A stretch of DNA of 64,000 nucleotides from Pyrobaculum oguniense TE7 (GCA_000247545.1 CP003316.1:1769233-1833232); one strand, 5' to 3'; shown: positions 56,347 to 63,351, numbered from the stretch's first letter. Translations and numbers: made by a program. The notes: generated by a model not told the origin, from the letters alone.

Positions 56347-56527
56347 GGTTCAGCGTCGAAGAAATAGGGCACTTCTCAGACGCTGAATGAGGAGTCCGCC
56401 GCCGCGTCATGTTCGCGCCGCGTGGGCGCCGCCGGCTTTCAGAGAGCGCACAGCGCCGCCTGGCGAAGCCGCCTCCTCGCCCACGCCGCGGAGCTGAATC
56501 AAGCTTAAAAGACACCTACACGTTACC

Positions 56528-56800
56528 ATGAGGTGCGTAAGAATAGGGTACGAAATGTTGGAGGGGTCAAGCGAACAGTTAGTTCTTGACGTGGTAGTTG
56601 GGAGAGCAACAGTATTAGGAGCCGAGGTGAAGTGGAGAGACAGCGAGGGCGTCATTTTGGCATTTGATACAGATGATGCTGATGTGGCTAAGGAAATTAA
56701 ACGTTACATCAAGTATTTGGTCAAGTCGGTACGCGTTAAATTTGAAGACGGGTGGGTGCGTCCGCGTCCGCCCGACATCTTCGTTGTGGAGGATTGCTAA
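56528..56800 (+). CDS. small uncharacterised protein of the right-hand element
   Basis: 90 residues: MRCVRIGYEMLEGSSEQLVL, ATVLGAEVKWRDSEGVILAFDTD, EIKRYIKYLVKSVRVKFEDG, ending FVVEDC. Beta-alpha pattern, no motif known to me. GCTTAAAAGAC box about 23 bp before the ATG. Convergent with 56938-57315 across palindrome R1. Confidence 0.62.
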   Translation: MRCVRIGYEMLEGSSEQLVLDVVVGRATVLGAEVKWRDSEGVILAFDTDDADVAKEIKRYIKYLVKSVRVKFEDGWVRPRPPDIFVVEDC

Positions 56801-56815
56801 CCCCCTCTTTTTTCC
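56801..56815 (+). terminator. T-rich terminator CCCCCTCTTTTTTCC
   Basis: Abuts the TAA of the 56528 gene; same motif as at 56329 and 58828. Confidence 0.6.
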
Positions 56816-56825
56816 CTATCCAGCA

Positions 56826-56955
56826 CGCCGACCTGACATGTCCGCCTGACAGTTTTTCACGTCACTCAGGCTGTCGGTCAGGATCCTGGGTTCAGCATCC
56901 TGACTCACAGCCTGACTGATGGAAAAAAGGAGTCAGGTTAGTCGGTCAGGCCGGC
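56826..56955. repeat. nested palindrome R1 (CCTGAC/GTCAGG element)
   Basis: About 130 bp. Left arm carries GACCTGACATG, CGCCTGACAG, GTCACTCAGGC; right arm carries AGCCTGACTGA, AGTCAGGTTAG, GGTCAGGCC, so outer units pair with outer, inner with inner. The core 56877-56904 is GTCAGGATCCTGGG then TTCAGCATCCTGAC, an imperfect version of the perfect core in R2 and R3. It lies between convergent genes and encodes the last residues of the minus-strand one. Confidence 0.9.
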
Positions 56956-57315
56956 GGTGGCGTTGGAGGCGCGCCGCCTCGGCTCGTATGTGGCTTTGAA
57001 ACACTCTGTCGCCACGTTAAGTGTGGAGCCCCATCTGACGTAGAACGTCTTGACGTTTTCTCCCTTTTTCAGCTCCAGCGCCGTGTCTCCTATAAACACA
57101 AACATATCGCTTGGCGCCGTGATCCTAACCGCCACCGCACAGCCGCCTTCATCGCATTGCTCCTCCGCAAACGCGACTTGGGGACATCCGGGCGGAGGAG
57201 CCGCATAGATAGATGCCAGGATGAGAAGCCAAATGGCAGCGCCGCTCAATGCGGCGATTACAAAAGGGATGGAGACCTCGCTGTCCCGCTTTATCTTCAC
57301 TTTCACCACTTTCAT
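56938..57315 (-). CDS. small secreted/anchored protein, single TM plus exposed Cys domain
   Basis: 125 residues from ATG 57315 (TTTAATTG about 25 bp upstream). Basic start MKVVKVKIKR, TM near 14-36 (IPFVIAALSGAAIWLLILASIYA), then exposed beta domain with Cys pairs (GCPQ, EEQCDEGGC, ATECF), ITAPSDMFVFIGDTALELKKG and VRWGSTLNV. A decayed paralogue lies at 58390-58660. Its stop is inside R1. Confidence 0.65.
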   Translation of the reverse strand: MKVVKVKIKRDSEVSIPFVIAALSGAAIWLLILASIYAAPPPGCPQVAFAEEQCDEGGCAVAVRITAPSDMFVFIGDTALELKKGENVKTFYVRWGSTLNVATECFKATYEPRRRASNATAGLTD

Positions 57316-57439
57316 AGGCAACGCCAGCGCGGACACAATTAAAGCTTAGTGAAATTCGGCGCCGCTCAGCGCCCCGAGGAGCCGGTGGCTTCAGCCGCTT
57401 CCGACGTTATTCATTATCACGCGGTATAGGCGTAGAGGC

Positions 57440-57718
57440 ATGAAGGAAGGAAACTTATGTGAAAAACTGAAAGAGGCACGTCAGATACTAAGTAATTTGT
57501 CGAATGACCCAGTGAAGTTGGAACGACAATTGATTAGGCTACGCGAGTTGTTTTTCGCCTTATGGGTTCAGCACCAGACAGAAGAGCTTGGCAAATTGCA
57601 CGACTTAGCGGCTACGGCGTTGTCGCTGACAGGTTCGCGGCGAGGATGGCACCTCCTACAGGGGTACGTCTCTAACATGCACGTTATCCTCAGCACGCTA
57701 ATGGCCCAATGCCAATAA
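57440..57718 (+). CDS. small helical protein (family A of the element)
   Basis: 92 residues, all-helical: NLCEKLKEARQILSNLSNDP, LIRLRELFFALWVQHQTEELGKLHDLAATAL, then WHLLQGYVSNMHVILSTLMAQC. The last part and the C-terminal Cys resemble the proteins at 59088 and 61795. Preceded by GGCGTAGAGGC, as is the gene at 56021. Confidence 0.6.
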   Translation: MKEGNLCEKLKEARQILSNLSNDPVKLERQLIRLRELFFALWVQHQTEELGKLHDLAATALSLTGSRRGWHLLQGYVSNMHVILSTLMAQCQ

Positions 57719-57739
57719 TCCCGCTTTTTCCCTTTTTCC
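57719..57739 (+). terminator. T-rich terminator after the 57440 gene
   Basis: TCCCGCTTTTTCCCTTTTTCC starts at the stop codon; two T5 runs. Confidence 0.5.
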
Positions 57740-57862
57740 ATTGCCGCCGGGGGCTCCGCCCGTGGGGCGTGCTCCGCGTGTTCTTAAGCCTCCGGTTTAC
57801 AAGACGGCTCGCTGCTCAAAACTCAACAATCAGTTTTTATACTCCGTTTCATTCAACACTAC

Positions 57863-58120
57863 GTGAAGCTGAGGGGCCTCGCCTTTGAGGTCTACGCCCT
57901 CGCCTTCGTCCGGCCCATTACAATCCACTATGCGGCGAGGAGGCTGGGGAGGTCTAAGGCGGGGGTGTGGAAGGCCGTGCACAAGCTGGAGCAAATGGGC
58001 CTCCTCAAGCGCGTCCGGATAGGCAACGGCGTGTACTGGGTCGCCCACGAAATTGCGCTTAACTACCGGTGCAGGAGGCCGGGCGTAGACGCCCCGGCGT
58101 CGCTCTGCACGCCGGCCTGA
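57863..58120 (+). CDS. winged-helix DNA-binding protein of the element
   Basis: 85 residues: LAFEVYALAFVRPITIHYAARRLGRSKAGVWKAVHKLEQMGLLKRV then wing VRIGNGVYWVAHE. GTG 57863 with AGTTTTTATACTCC about 25 bp upstream. Its last codons and TGA lie in the left edge of palindrome R2. It is the only clear DNA-binding protein of the element and so a candidate for binding the palindromes or the twin operators; this is inference. Confidence 0.78.
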   Translation: MKLRGLAFEVYALAFVRPITIHYAARRLGRSKAGVWKAVHKLEQMGLLKRVRIGNGVYWVAHEIALNYRCRRPGVDAPASLCTPA

Positions 58121-58236
58121 CAGATTAGCCTGACAGCTCTTTCTCGTCAGTCAGGCTGTGAGTCAGGATCCTGGGCCCAGGATCCTGAAAATCCGCCTGA
58201 CCGGTGAAAAAATCCGTCAGGCGGACGTGTCAGGTA
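58108..58236. repeat. nested palindrome R2 (CCTGAC/GTCAGG element)
   Basis: About 129 bp. Units in order: GCCTGACA, GCCTGACA, CGTCAGTCAGGC, a perfect 26-bp core at 58163-58188 (TCAGGATCCTGGG plus its reverse complement), CGCCTGACC, CGTCAGGCGG, GTGTCAGG. Same layout as R1 and R3 with different spacer bases between units, so pairing, not spacer sequence, is conserved. Confidence 0.92.
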
Positions 58237-58389
58237 AGTAGCCGATTGACGTACCTCTCGCAGGAGCCCCGGCCTGGAGGTCAGCCTGCCGGAAAGAGCA
58301 GCGAAGAGTGCCATTGCACAATGCCCCTGCACGACAGCAAAGATAGCCAGCTAAGTAATTGAGCAAACTCCTGTCTTGAAAAAGGTGTA

Positions 58390-58660
58390 TTAGGTGCATG
58401 GCTCTGGCCTATACGTGACGTTGTAGCACTCTGGCAAAACGGCCAGCGTGGAGTTCCACCCGACGTAGGCGCCCCCTTCCCGCTTTAAGCACCCAACCTC
58501 ATTCCCTACAATCACCGTCATGTCAGCGGCGGCCTCGACAGATACCCAGCTGTAGCACTACCTCTCAGAAATCAGCGTGTGGCAGGTAGGCACTACGGCG
58601 TATTTGCCAGTGACGAGACGTCGTGTATGGATATGGCAATGGCTAAAACGCCGCCTTGCT
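58390..58660 (-). pseudogene. decayed paralogue of the 56938-57315 exposed Cys protein
   Basis: Minus strand reads ISER-stop-CYSWVSVEAAADMTVIVGNEVGCLKREGG, AYVGWNSTLAVLPECYNVTYRPEPC. The aligned gene has VRITAPSDMFVFIGDTALEL, VRWGSTLNVATECFKATYEP. In-frame TAG and upstream frame changes; TM segment unclear. Confidence 0.6.
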
Positions 58661-58710
58661 CAGCGGCGCGGCCACCGAATTCATAGCCAAATCGCACAGA
58701 AAAGCACTCC

Positions 58711-58827
58711 ATGAAGGAGGAAAAACAGCAAACAAAAGAGATAGAAATTATACCATTGAAAGGCAAATGTTGGGAAATTATCGTCAAGCGACCATATGGT
58801 TACCTCATATTCGATACTTGCGATTAA
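58711..58827 (+). CDS. 38-residue ORF of the element
   Basis: ATG GAG-type coding: MKEEKQQTKEIEIIPLKGKC, then WEIIVKRPYGYLIFDTCD and TAA. The stop is followed directly by CCCCTCTTTTTTCC, the element's usual 3' end, and the tail (beta pattern ending DTCD) resembles the VVEDC end of the 56528 protein. No good TATA box. Small but likely real. Confidence 0.45.
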   Translation: MKEEKQQTKEIEIIPLKGKCWEIIVKRPYGYLIFDTCD

Positions 58828-58841
58828 CCCCTCTTTTTTCC
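58828..58841 (+). terminator. T-rich terminator CCCCTCTTTTTTCC
   Basis: Directly after the TAA of the 38-residue ORF; same motif as 56801-56815. Confidence 0.6.
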
Positions 58842-59087
58842 AAAAAGAGGAATGTTATCCTTCTCCTCATTCTTTTTGATGCCTGTTTCAAACATCTTGC
58901 GGCTGAACTCTTCCGGTTAGTGCCTTTCGATTTTTCGGGGAAGGACTGAGAGAAATTCTCTGTATTGAACCCGGGCACCGCTTGGCGAGGCGGCTGGGCT
59001 CAAAAACGCATAGGCATTAGAAGACCATGCACAGGAAGGCCCTCCGGAAGCCGGGGATTCAACGGCTTGGACAACAACGTTAGTCCG

Positions 59088-59273
59088 GTGAGGTGCGAAA
59101 AGTTGCAAAAAGTCTACGAGCTTGTCTTGTCCGTTGCCTCAAGAACCGCCCCGCTCGGAAGCGAGCTCACCAGGCTCGGCGACCCGGCCCTAAGCTCCGC
59201 CTACGGGGAGCTGGAATACGCCCTCCTCGGCATGAAGCTGAGGCTGAGCCAGCTGCTGGAGAAATGCCGCTGA
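59088..59273 (+). CDS. small helical protein (family A of the element)
   Basis: 61 residues from GTG 59088: MRCEKLQKVYELVLSVASRT, LGSELTRLGDPALSSAYGELEYALLGMKLRLSQLLEKCR. Clear paralogue of 61795-61983 (RLSEVNDPVISALAEELTYI, LRLRHRLEQIEQEC), including the MRC start. No TATA box at the usual place. Function unknown; perhaps an oligomeric structural or regulatory protein. Confidence 0.6.
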   Translation: MRCEKLQKVYELVLSVASRTAPLGSELTRLGDPALSSAYGELEYALLGMKLRLSQLLEKCR

Positions 59274-59275
59274 TT

Positions 59276-59524
59276 TCAGAATTGAAGAGGTGCGAAACGC
59301 CTAATCAATCTGGCCGCTACTAAGGCGCTGGCTACGAGTAAACACATGGTTGAAATCGTATTGGCTCCCCGTCCAAAATCTCCTTGCATCTGCTGGCTCC
59401 CAAAAGATTGCAAAAAGCTGTTAACGAAATTAAAAACAGGTGGAATTGCAAAAATACAAATGAGGAAAGCTACAATAGCGGCGCCAAGTATTATTCCAGC
59501 GTCGCTTTCAGCATCCCATGACAT
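59276..59524 (-). CDS. small membrane protein, two TM segments
   Basis: 82 residues. TM1 near 10-32 (IILGAAIVAFLICIFAIPPVF), soluble loop with SFGSQQMQGDFGRG, TM2 near 57-72 (TMCLLVASALVAARLI). ATG 59524 with TTAAATTTT about 25 bp upstream. Size and topology recall small viral membrane proteins; no family recognised. Confidence 0.6.
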   Translation of the reverse strand: MSWDAESDAGIILGAAIVAFLICIFAIPPVFNFVNSFLQSFGSQQMQGDFGRGANTISTMCLLVASALVAARLIRRFAPLQF

Positions 59525-59612
59525 CAGTGTTAAGTTTCAAGTGAAAATTTAAGCTAGATAAGGCGGGTCTCCGTCGGCCGGAGGCGGAAATCTCTGCTAG
59601 AAGCGCTGTGCG

Positions 59613-59852
59613 TCAGTGGTGCCAGAAAATCATCTTGAAATACATCCACATGAAAAGTGTAATCAACGTGATTATTAAACCAAGCTCAAATCCCATAACA
59701 ACGAACTCAATAGGCGATTTCTTCCACTTTTCGATCATTGTGGGGTGCGCTATGCCGAGCGTTACAAAGAGCCAGTGCCCGGCGACAATGATTGCAGATA
59801 CTACAACAATGTAGAAGGGTATCCTAATGGCCCACCACTTCCATTCGCCCAT
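59613..59852 (-). CDS. small membrane protein (family B of the element)
   Basis: 79 residues. TM1 10-30 (IPFYIVVVSAIIVAGHWLFV), loop PTMIEKWKKSP, TM2 48-72 (FVVMGFELGLIITLITLFMWMYF). Same layout as the 50-residue ORF at 59910-60062 next to it. Confidence 0.6.
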   Translation of the reverse strand: MGEWKWWAIRIPFYIVVVSAIIVAGHWLFVTLGIAHPTMIEKWKKSPIEFVVMGFELGLIITLITLFMWMYFKMIFWHH

Positions 59853-59909
59853 GGTTCCACCTGCGTCTCGGCGGTTTTGATTAATACCGGCCTTGGAACC
59901 GGTTCAAAA

Positions 59910-60062
59910 CTACAAAAAAAAAAGGCCGATGGCCGACGCCCATGCCACAATGTTGAGCGGCGTCCACCTCTCAAACACGTCGCTGTCCGCTTTGCCGAGA
60001 AGAAACAATATGAGGTCGTGGACAGCAGACACAACAAGCATTGTAATTACCGTGGCATACAT
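59910..60062 (-). CDS. 50-residue membrane ORF (family B of the element)
   Basis: ATG 60062: MYATVITMLVVSAVHDLILF, LLGKADSDVFERWTPLN, IVAWASAIGLFFL, TAG. Matches 59613-59852 (VVVSAIIVAGHW, LGIAHPTMIEKWKKSP, GFELGL). It ends at an A10 run (59913-59922, top strand), so the natural C-terminus may have been longer. Confidence 0.45.
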   Translation of the reverse strand: MYATVITMLVVSAVHDLILFLLGKADSDVFERWTPLNIVAWASAIGLFFL

Positions 60063-60410
60063 GACCCTACTGGGCTAGCCCGGGGCGGCGCCCCACTCTG
60101 CCCTCCAGGTGCCCCGGAGGCTACTTCGCATAGCAATTTTTTGAGACCTTGCCGGGGGTTTTACACTCTATACGTTACAAGCAACACTCTCCGAGCCTCA
60201 CAGACAATGCCCATAGCGCAACTCAGGTGGGAAAAAAGGGGGATTATTTGCAAAACGCCACCGTTTCATCCTCCCCCCTCGCGGGGGGAGGAGGGGAACA
60301 AGGCGGCGTAGAGAGATACATAGGCTCATATTCTTCCAGCTCCACTTTCTTCGCCTTCATAACCCTCTCTAAGTTGTTGTTGGTTTTGATTAAGGATTGG
60401 TGAGAAGAGG
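60063..60410. other. intergenic with a strong hairpin
   Basis: No gene supported. Contains the GC hairpin at 60269-60292. Confidence 0.5.
60269..60292. terminator. GC-rich hairpin
   Basis: TCCTCCCCCC-TCGC-GGGGGGAGGA: perfect 10-bp stem with a 4-nt loop, in the spacer between minus-strand genes. Could terminate the 60411-60851 transcript or stabilise RNA. Confidence 0.5.
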
Positions 60411-60851
60411 TTAAGGCTTAACAACTTCTGAACTTCGGTTTGCCCTCCTCTGCTCTACGTCGCTTTTCAGTTTTTCGAATGCGTCGCCGCACAGCTCGGA
60501 CATGGTGGACAACATCTTCCGGTAGGTGACCTTCTCGTCGAAGGTAACCCCGGTGTAGGCCAGCAATTCCCACAAACATTCGTTCCAGGGGCGGCTGGGC
60601 TTCTTCAGGCACTTGTAGACGGCCCTGGCCATGTTGGCTCGGAATATGTCTATAGTGTCTCTGTAGCCGCGCCACCACAGCTCGTTGTAGCATGAGAAGA
60701 AGCGCTTCTCCACCAACTCGATCGCTTCGTGGTAGAGGGGGTCTCTGAGCAGGAGCCACACGCGGACGTAGGGGTACACCAGCAGGAAGAGCGGCGGCGC
60801 AAGAGCTGCAAATAACAGAAGTTCTGATACCGTACCGGCTTCGAGCTCCAT
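60411..60851 (-). CDS. membrane-anchored helical protein of the element
   Basis: 146 residues. N-terminal TM (SELLLFAALAPPLFLLVYPYVRVWLLL), then a Cys-containing helical domain: LVEKRFFSCYNELWWRGYRDTIDIFRANMARAVYKCLKK, WNECLWELLAYTG, MLSTMSELCGDAFEKL. Five Cys spaced for possible metal or disulfide binding. Divergent from the gene at 60962. Not recognised. Confidence 0.6.
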   Translation of the reverse strand: MELEAGTVSELLLFAALAPPLFLLVYPYVRVWLLLRDPLYHEAIELVEKRFFSCYNELWWRGYRDTIDIFRANMARAVYKCLKKPSRPWNECLWELLAYTGVTFDEKVTYRKMLSTMSELCGDAFEKLKSDVEQRRANRSSEVVKP

Positions 60852-60930
60852 GGCCTTGCGCTGAGGCCGTAGCTTATTGATTTAGTTTTCTGAACCCCGG
60901 CATCTGAAGGCGGCGTCCCCCAAAAGTTAA

Positions 60931-60964
60931 GATACATAAAACACATGTTTTTCATGTAAACATG
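60931..60964 (+). promoter_or_regulatory. promoter with operator-like element, copy 1
   Basis: TACATAAA TATA box (60933-60940), then ACACATGTTTTTCATGTAAA up to the ATG at 60962. CATGTTT and AAACATG form an inverted repeat across the transcription start. A near-copy precedes the gene at 61231. Confidence 0.7.
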
Positions 60965-61144
60965 GAAAAAGTCGTCGGACACATACTGAAAGTCCGCAAC
61001 GAGCTGTACATATACGTGCCCAAAGGCACGAGGTTGTACGACGTCATCATGGAGGCGGTGAAAAACAACGGAGGCTCCGCGCGCGGCCTCCGCGTCGAGA
61101 TTGAAGTTGTGTCCGCCGCCGTGCGCCGCGTCAAGCTAGAGTAG
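60962..61144 (+). CDS. 60-residue protein of the element
   Basis: MEKVVGHILKVRNELYIYVP, KGTRLYDVIMEAVKNNGGSA, RGLRVEIEVVSAAVRRVKLE: beta-alpha-beta-like and basic. ATG 60962 is 26 bp after the TATA box. Shares its operator with the 61231 gene and probably its regulation. Could be a small DNA-binding protein; not recognised. Confidence 0.6.
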   Translation: MEKVVGHILKVRNELYIYVPKGTRLYDVIMEAVKNNGGSARGLRVEIEVVSAAVRRVKLE

Positions 61145-61200
61145 CCGCCAAAGCCCACAGCCTTTTTTCTCCTCGCCGCGAGGATTTCCAATAAGCGAAA

Positions 61201-61233
61201 GATTTATAAACACATGTTTTCAATGTACACATG
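61201..61233 (+). promoter_or_regulatory. promoter with operator-like element, copy 2
   Basis: GATTTATAAA TATA box (61201-61210) followed by CACATGTTTTCAATGTACAC and ATG 61231. Matches copy 1 nearly base for base, with identical spacing from TATA box to start codon. Confidence 0.7.
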
Positions 61234-61656
61234 TCTCAGAACCAAACCCTGCTGAAAATCGAGGGGCTATGCTACAACGTGGATCCCTCGGGCTACTACT
61301 TCGGACACCGGTTGTGTGAGTTCAGCGAGTTGCCGAGGAAGACAATAATACTGCTGGATAGCATCATGCCCGGCTGTAAACACATAGTGGCGTACACTAA
61401 GAGAATAAGCGCGGAGGCGGCAAAGGCGTTGCTGCAGCGCGCCGGCGAGGTCATATCGTACATCGGCTTCAACTCGTTCACCAAAGCGCTGGAGGAGCTC
61501 GCAGGCAAGAAGTTCATTTATGCCAGCGGCACGTATTGCCCCAACGACGGAGACGTGGCGATCGCGGCATTGATGAAGCCGTGGCAGACAATGCAGCAGC
61601 AAGTGAGCATAGACGAGGTGGAATTTTACCTCATACACTACGTTGCGCCAGTTTAA
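61231..61656 (+). CDS. uncharacterised protein of the element
   Basis: 141 residues: LLKIEGLCYNVDPSGYYFGH, ELPRKTIILLDSIMPGCKHIVAYTK, AKALLQRAGEVISYIGFNSF, YASGTYCPNDGDVAIAALMKP, IDEVEFYLIHYVAPV. Soluble alpha/beta with four Cys. Co-regulated with the 60962 gene by the shared operator. Followed by CTTCTTTTTTTC. Function unknown. Confidence 0.65.
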   Translation: MSQNQTLLKIEGLCYNVDPSGYYFGHRLCEFSELPRKTIILLDSIMPGCKHIVAYTKRISAEAAKALLQRAGEVISYIGFNSFTKALEELAGKKFIYASGTYCPNDGDVAIAALMKPWQTMQQQVSIDEVEFYLIHYVAPV

Positions 61657-61794
61657 CATCTTCCAACCGCTTCTTTTTTTCAGAAAATAACCCCCAGAAG
61701 CGGAAATTAGAACGTTGCTGGCACCCCCTTCCACTCCGAGCGCAATACAAAACCTAAACCGACTTTTCAACGTTGCCCATACAGCGTATCTCCT

Positions 61795-61983
61795 ATGAGG
61801 TGCCAAACAGAGGAGATACGCGAGCTGATCCGCGCTCTCGGCTACTTCGCGACACGGCTTTCTGAGGTAAATGACCCAGTAATATCGGCACTGGCCGAGG
61901 AGCTGACATACATTGTTCTTAGATTGCGCCACCGGTTGGAACAAATTGAGCAGGAATGCCAAGCAATTCGCCCAATGCCCTAG
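61795..61983 (+). CDS. small helical protein (family A of the element)
   Basis: 62 residues: MRCQTEEIRELIRALGYFAT, RLSEVNDPVISALAEELTYI, LRLRHRLEQIEQECQAIRP. Paralogue of 59088-59273. The TAG is followed at once by CCCCTTTTTTCC. Confidence 0.62.
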   Translation: MRCQTEEIRELIRALGYFATRLSEVNDPVISALAEELTYIVLRLRHRLEQIEQECQAIRPMP

Positions 61984-61996
61984 CCCCTTTTTTCCG
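61984..61996 (+). terminator. T-rich terminator CCCCTTTTTTCCG
   Basis: Abuts the stop of the 61795 gene; same class as 56801-56815. Confidence 0.55.
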
Positions 61997-62370
61997 GTTT
62001 TGAACAAAAACTTGAGGGGCAATGTTTCAAGCTCGGAAAGCCGCCGAAGAGATGCGGCGAAACTCCAACTTTGAATCAATGCGCCGTGGCGGCTCCAGTT
62101 TTGAACGGCGTGCTTGGGGAGGCGCCGTTCTTCGCTATGCGATCCGCTCGCGGCTCTAAGTACTCGTCGAGAGTGGAACCGACCCTCTCTTCGCTCCCTG
62201 GGCTTCCCATGGGGCATTGCATCCATGCGGACGCTACGGCACGCATAGGCAGAACCGCGCCCAGAGGGTCGGACAAGGTTCGATGGAACCTCCCCCGGGG
62301 CGCAGGGGGACTTCACGTGTTTGGCCAGCGGGGACCGTTCACTTTTTAAACTTTGAATCAGTAATTTGGC
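61997..62370. other. intergenic; promoter at right end
   Basis: GC-rich, no supported gene. CTTTTTAAACTTTG at 62339-62352 is placed about 25 bp before ATG 62371. Confidence 0.5.
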
Positions 62371-62937
62371 ATGATCGAGTTCGTCCTGCTGGCTGGGATG
62401 GGGGCTATGCTCTACATGAACTACCGCCTGTACAAGGAGCTGAAGTCGGTGGAGGCGAAGTCCGAGGAAAAGCTGGGCGCGAGGGAGCAGAGGATCCTCA
62501 AGGCGGTGAGGGAGCTGCACGAAGAGGCGCTGGGGAAGATGATGAAGGCGTTTAAGTCGGAGAGGCGGGTGTGGCAGGAGATGTTGGCGTATTGGAAGCG
62601 GGAGCTCGCCGACGCCATCGCCGACTCCATAACAGCCGCTCTGAGCAAAGCGGCGCCAGCCTCCAGCGGAGGCGGTAGCAAGGCCTCTGCCGGCAGTAGC
62701 GGCGAGAAGATGTTAGTGGAAAAGTTGCCCAACGCCATTAGGCTCCCGCCTATTGAGTACGTGAGGGGCGAGCTGGAGTTCGGCGCCAGGCCGCCCTTCA
62801 AGCTGCGGGGCATCGCCGGGAGCCTCTACGTCGTTTATGAAGACGGCAACAAGCAGAAGCGCGTAGCCGTCGTGGAGGTGCTCAGCGTCAGCACAGACGG
62901 CAATCGGGTAGTCATTGCTCCAACGAAGACCCAGTGA
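62371..62937 (+). CDS. membrane-anchored coiled-coil protein of the element
   Basis: 188 residues. Short TM (MIEFVLLAGMGAMLYMNY), a long coiled coil 22-90 (LYKELKSVEAKSEEKLG, ILKAVRELHEEALGKMMKAF), a Ser/Gly/Ala linker near 92-112, and a C-terminal small beta domain (YVRGELEFG, KLRGIAGSLYVVYEDGNKQKRVAVVEVLSV). Could be a spike, scaffold or partition-type protein; not recognised. Confidence 0.65.
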   Translation: MIEFVLLAGMGAMLYMNYRLYKELKSVEAKSEEKLGAREQRILKAVRELHEEALGKMMKAFKSERRVWQEMLAYWKRELADAIADSITAALSKAAPASSGGGSKASAGSSGEKMLVEKLPNAIRLPPIEYVRGELEFGARPPFKLRGIAGSLYVVYEDGNKQKRVAVVEVLSVSTDGNRVVIAPTKTQ

Positions 62938-62950
62938 GGAAAAAAACGGG

Positions 62951-63181
62951 TTAACGTGGAACGCAGCCAGCGGAAACAGTAAACATGACAACGATGACAG
63001 CAAGGGCTAATATGGCTATACTGACAAAGAGAGATATGGTCGACTCTATTTTTATCCTCCTTATTATTTTTTTCAGCTCTTCGTTCTCAATGGAGTCACA
63101 ATTTTCTCCGCTTATAAAACACGTCAATATTTTTTCTGACTGTCCACAGTTTTCGCTTTCTCCACTCATAAAATACATCAA
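62951..63181 (-). CDS. small tail-anchored protein of the element
   Basis: 76 residues. N-terminal acidic Cys-containing part (SGESENCGQSEKILTCFISGENCDSIENEE), basic KKIIRRIKIE, then TM near 49-70 (ISLFVSIAILALAVIVVMFTV). Divergent from the PaRep2b-like gene across R3. AT-rich, no family known. Confidence 0.5.
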   Translation of the reverse strand: MMYFMSGESENCGQSEKILTCFISGENCDSIENEELKKIIRRIKIESTISLFVSIAILALAVIVVMFTVSAGCVPR

Positions 63182-63220
63182 TAGTTAAATTGGATAAAGC
63201 TTAAACAGCGATGCAAAAAC

Positions 63221-63351
63221 CCGCCGACCTGACACGTCCGCCTGACGGTTAAAAACGTCAGTCAGGCAGATTCTCAGGATCCTGGGCCCAGGATCCTGAC
63301 AGACAATAAGACTGACGAAATTTAGTTGTCAGGCTAGTCGGTCAGGTCGAC
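63221..63351. repeat. nested palindrome R3 (CCTGAC/GTCAGG element)
   Basis: About 131 bp. GACCTGACACG, CGCCTGACGG, ACGTCAGTCAGGC, perfect 26-bp core at 63274-63299 identical to that of R2, then GACTGACG, TTGTCAGGC, GGTCAGGTCGACG. Unlike R1 and R2 it sits between divergent genes, just before the PaRep2b-like ORF. Confidence 0.92.

Noticed and set aside
61267-62520. 417-residue minus-strand frame across the element
   Set aside because: Antisense to four well-supported genes with promoters; Arg/Leu/Ser shadow composition.
56826-63351. R1-R3 as a CRISPR-like or simple terminator set
   Set aside because: Only three copies, kilobases apart, with internal dyad symmetry, and R3 lies between divergent genes.
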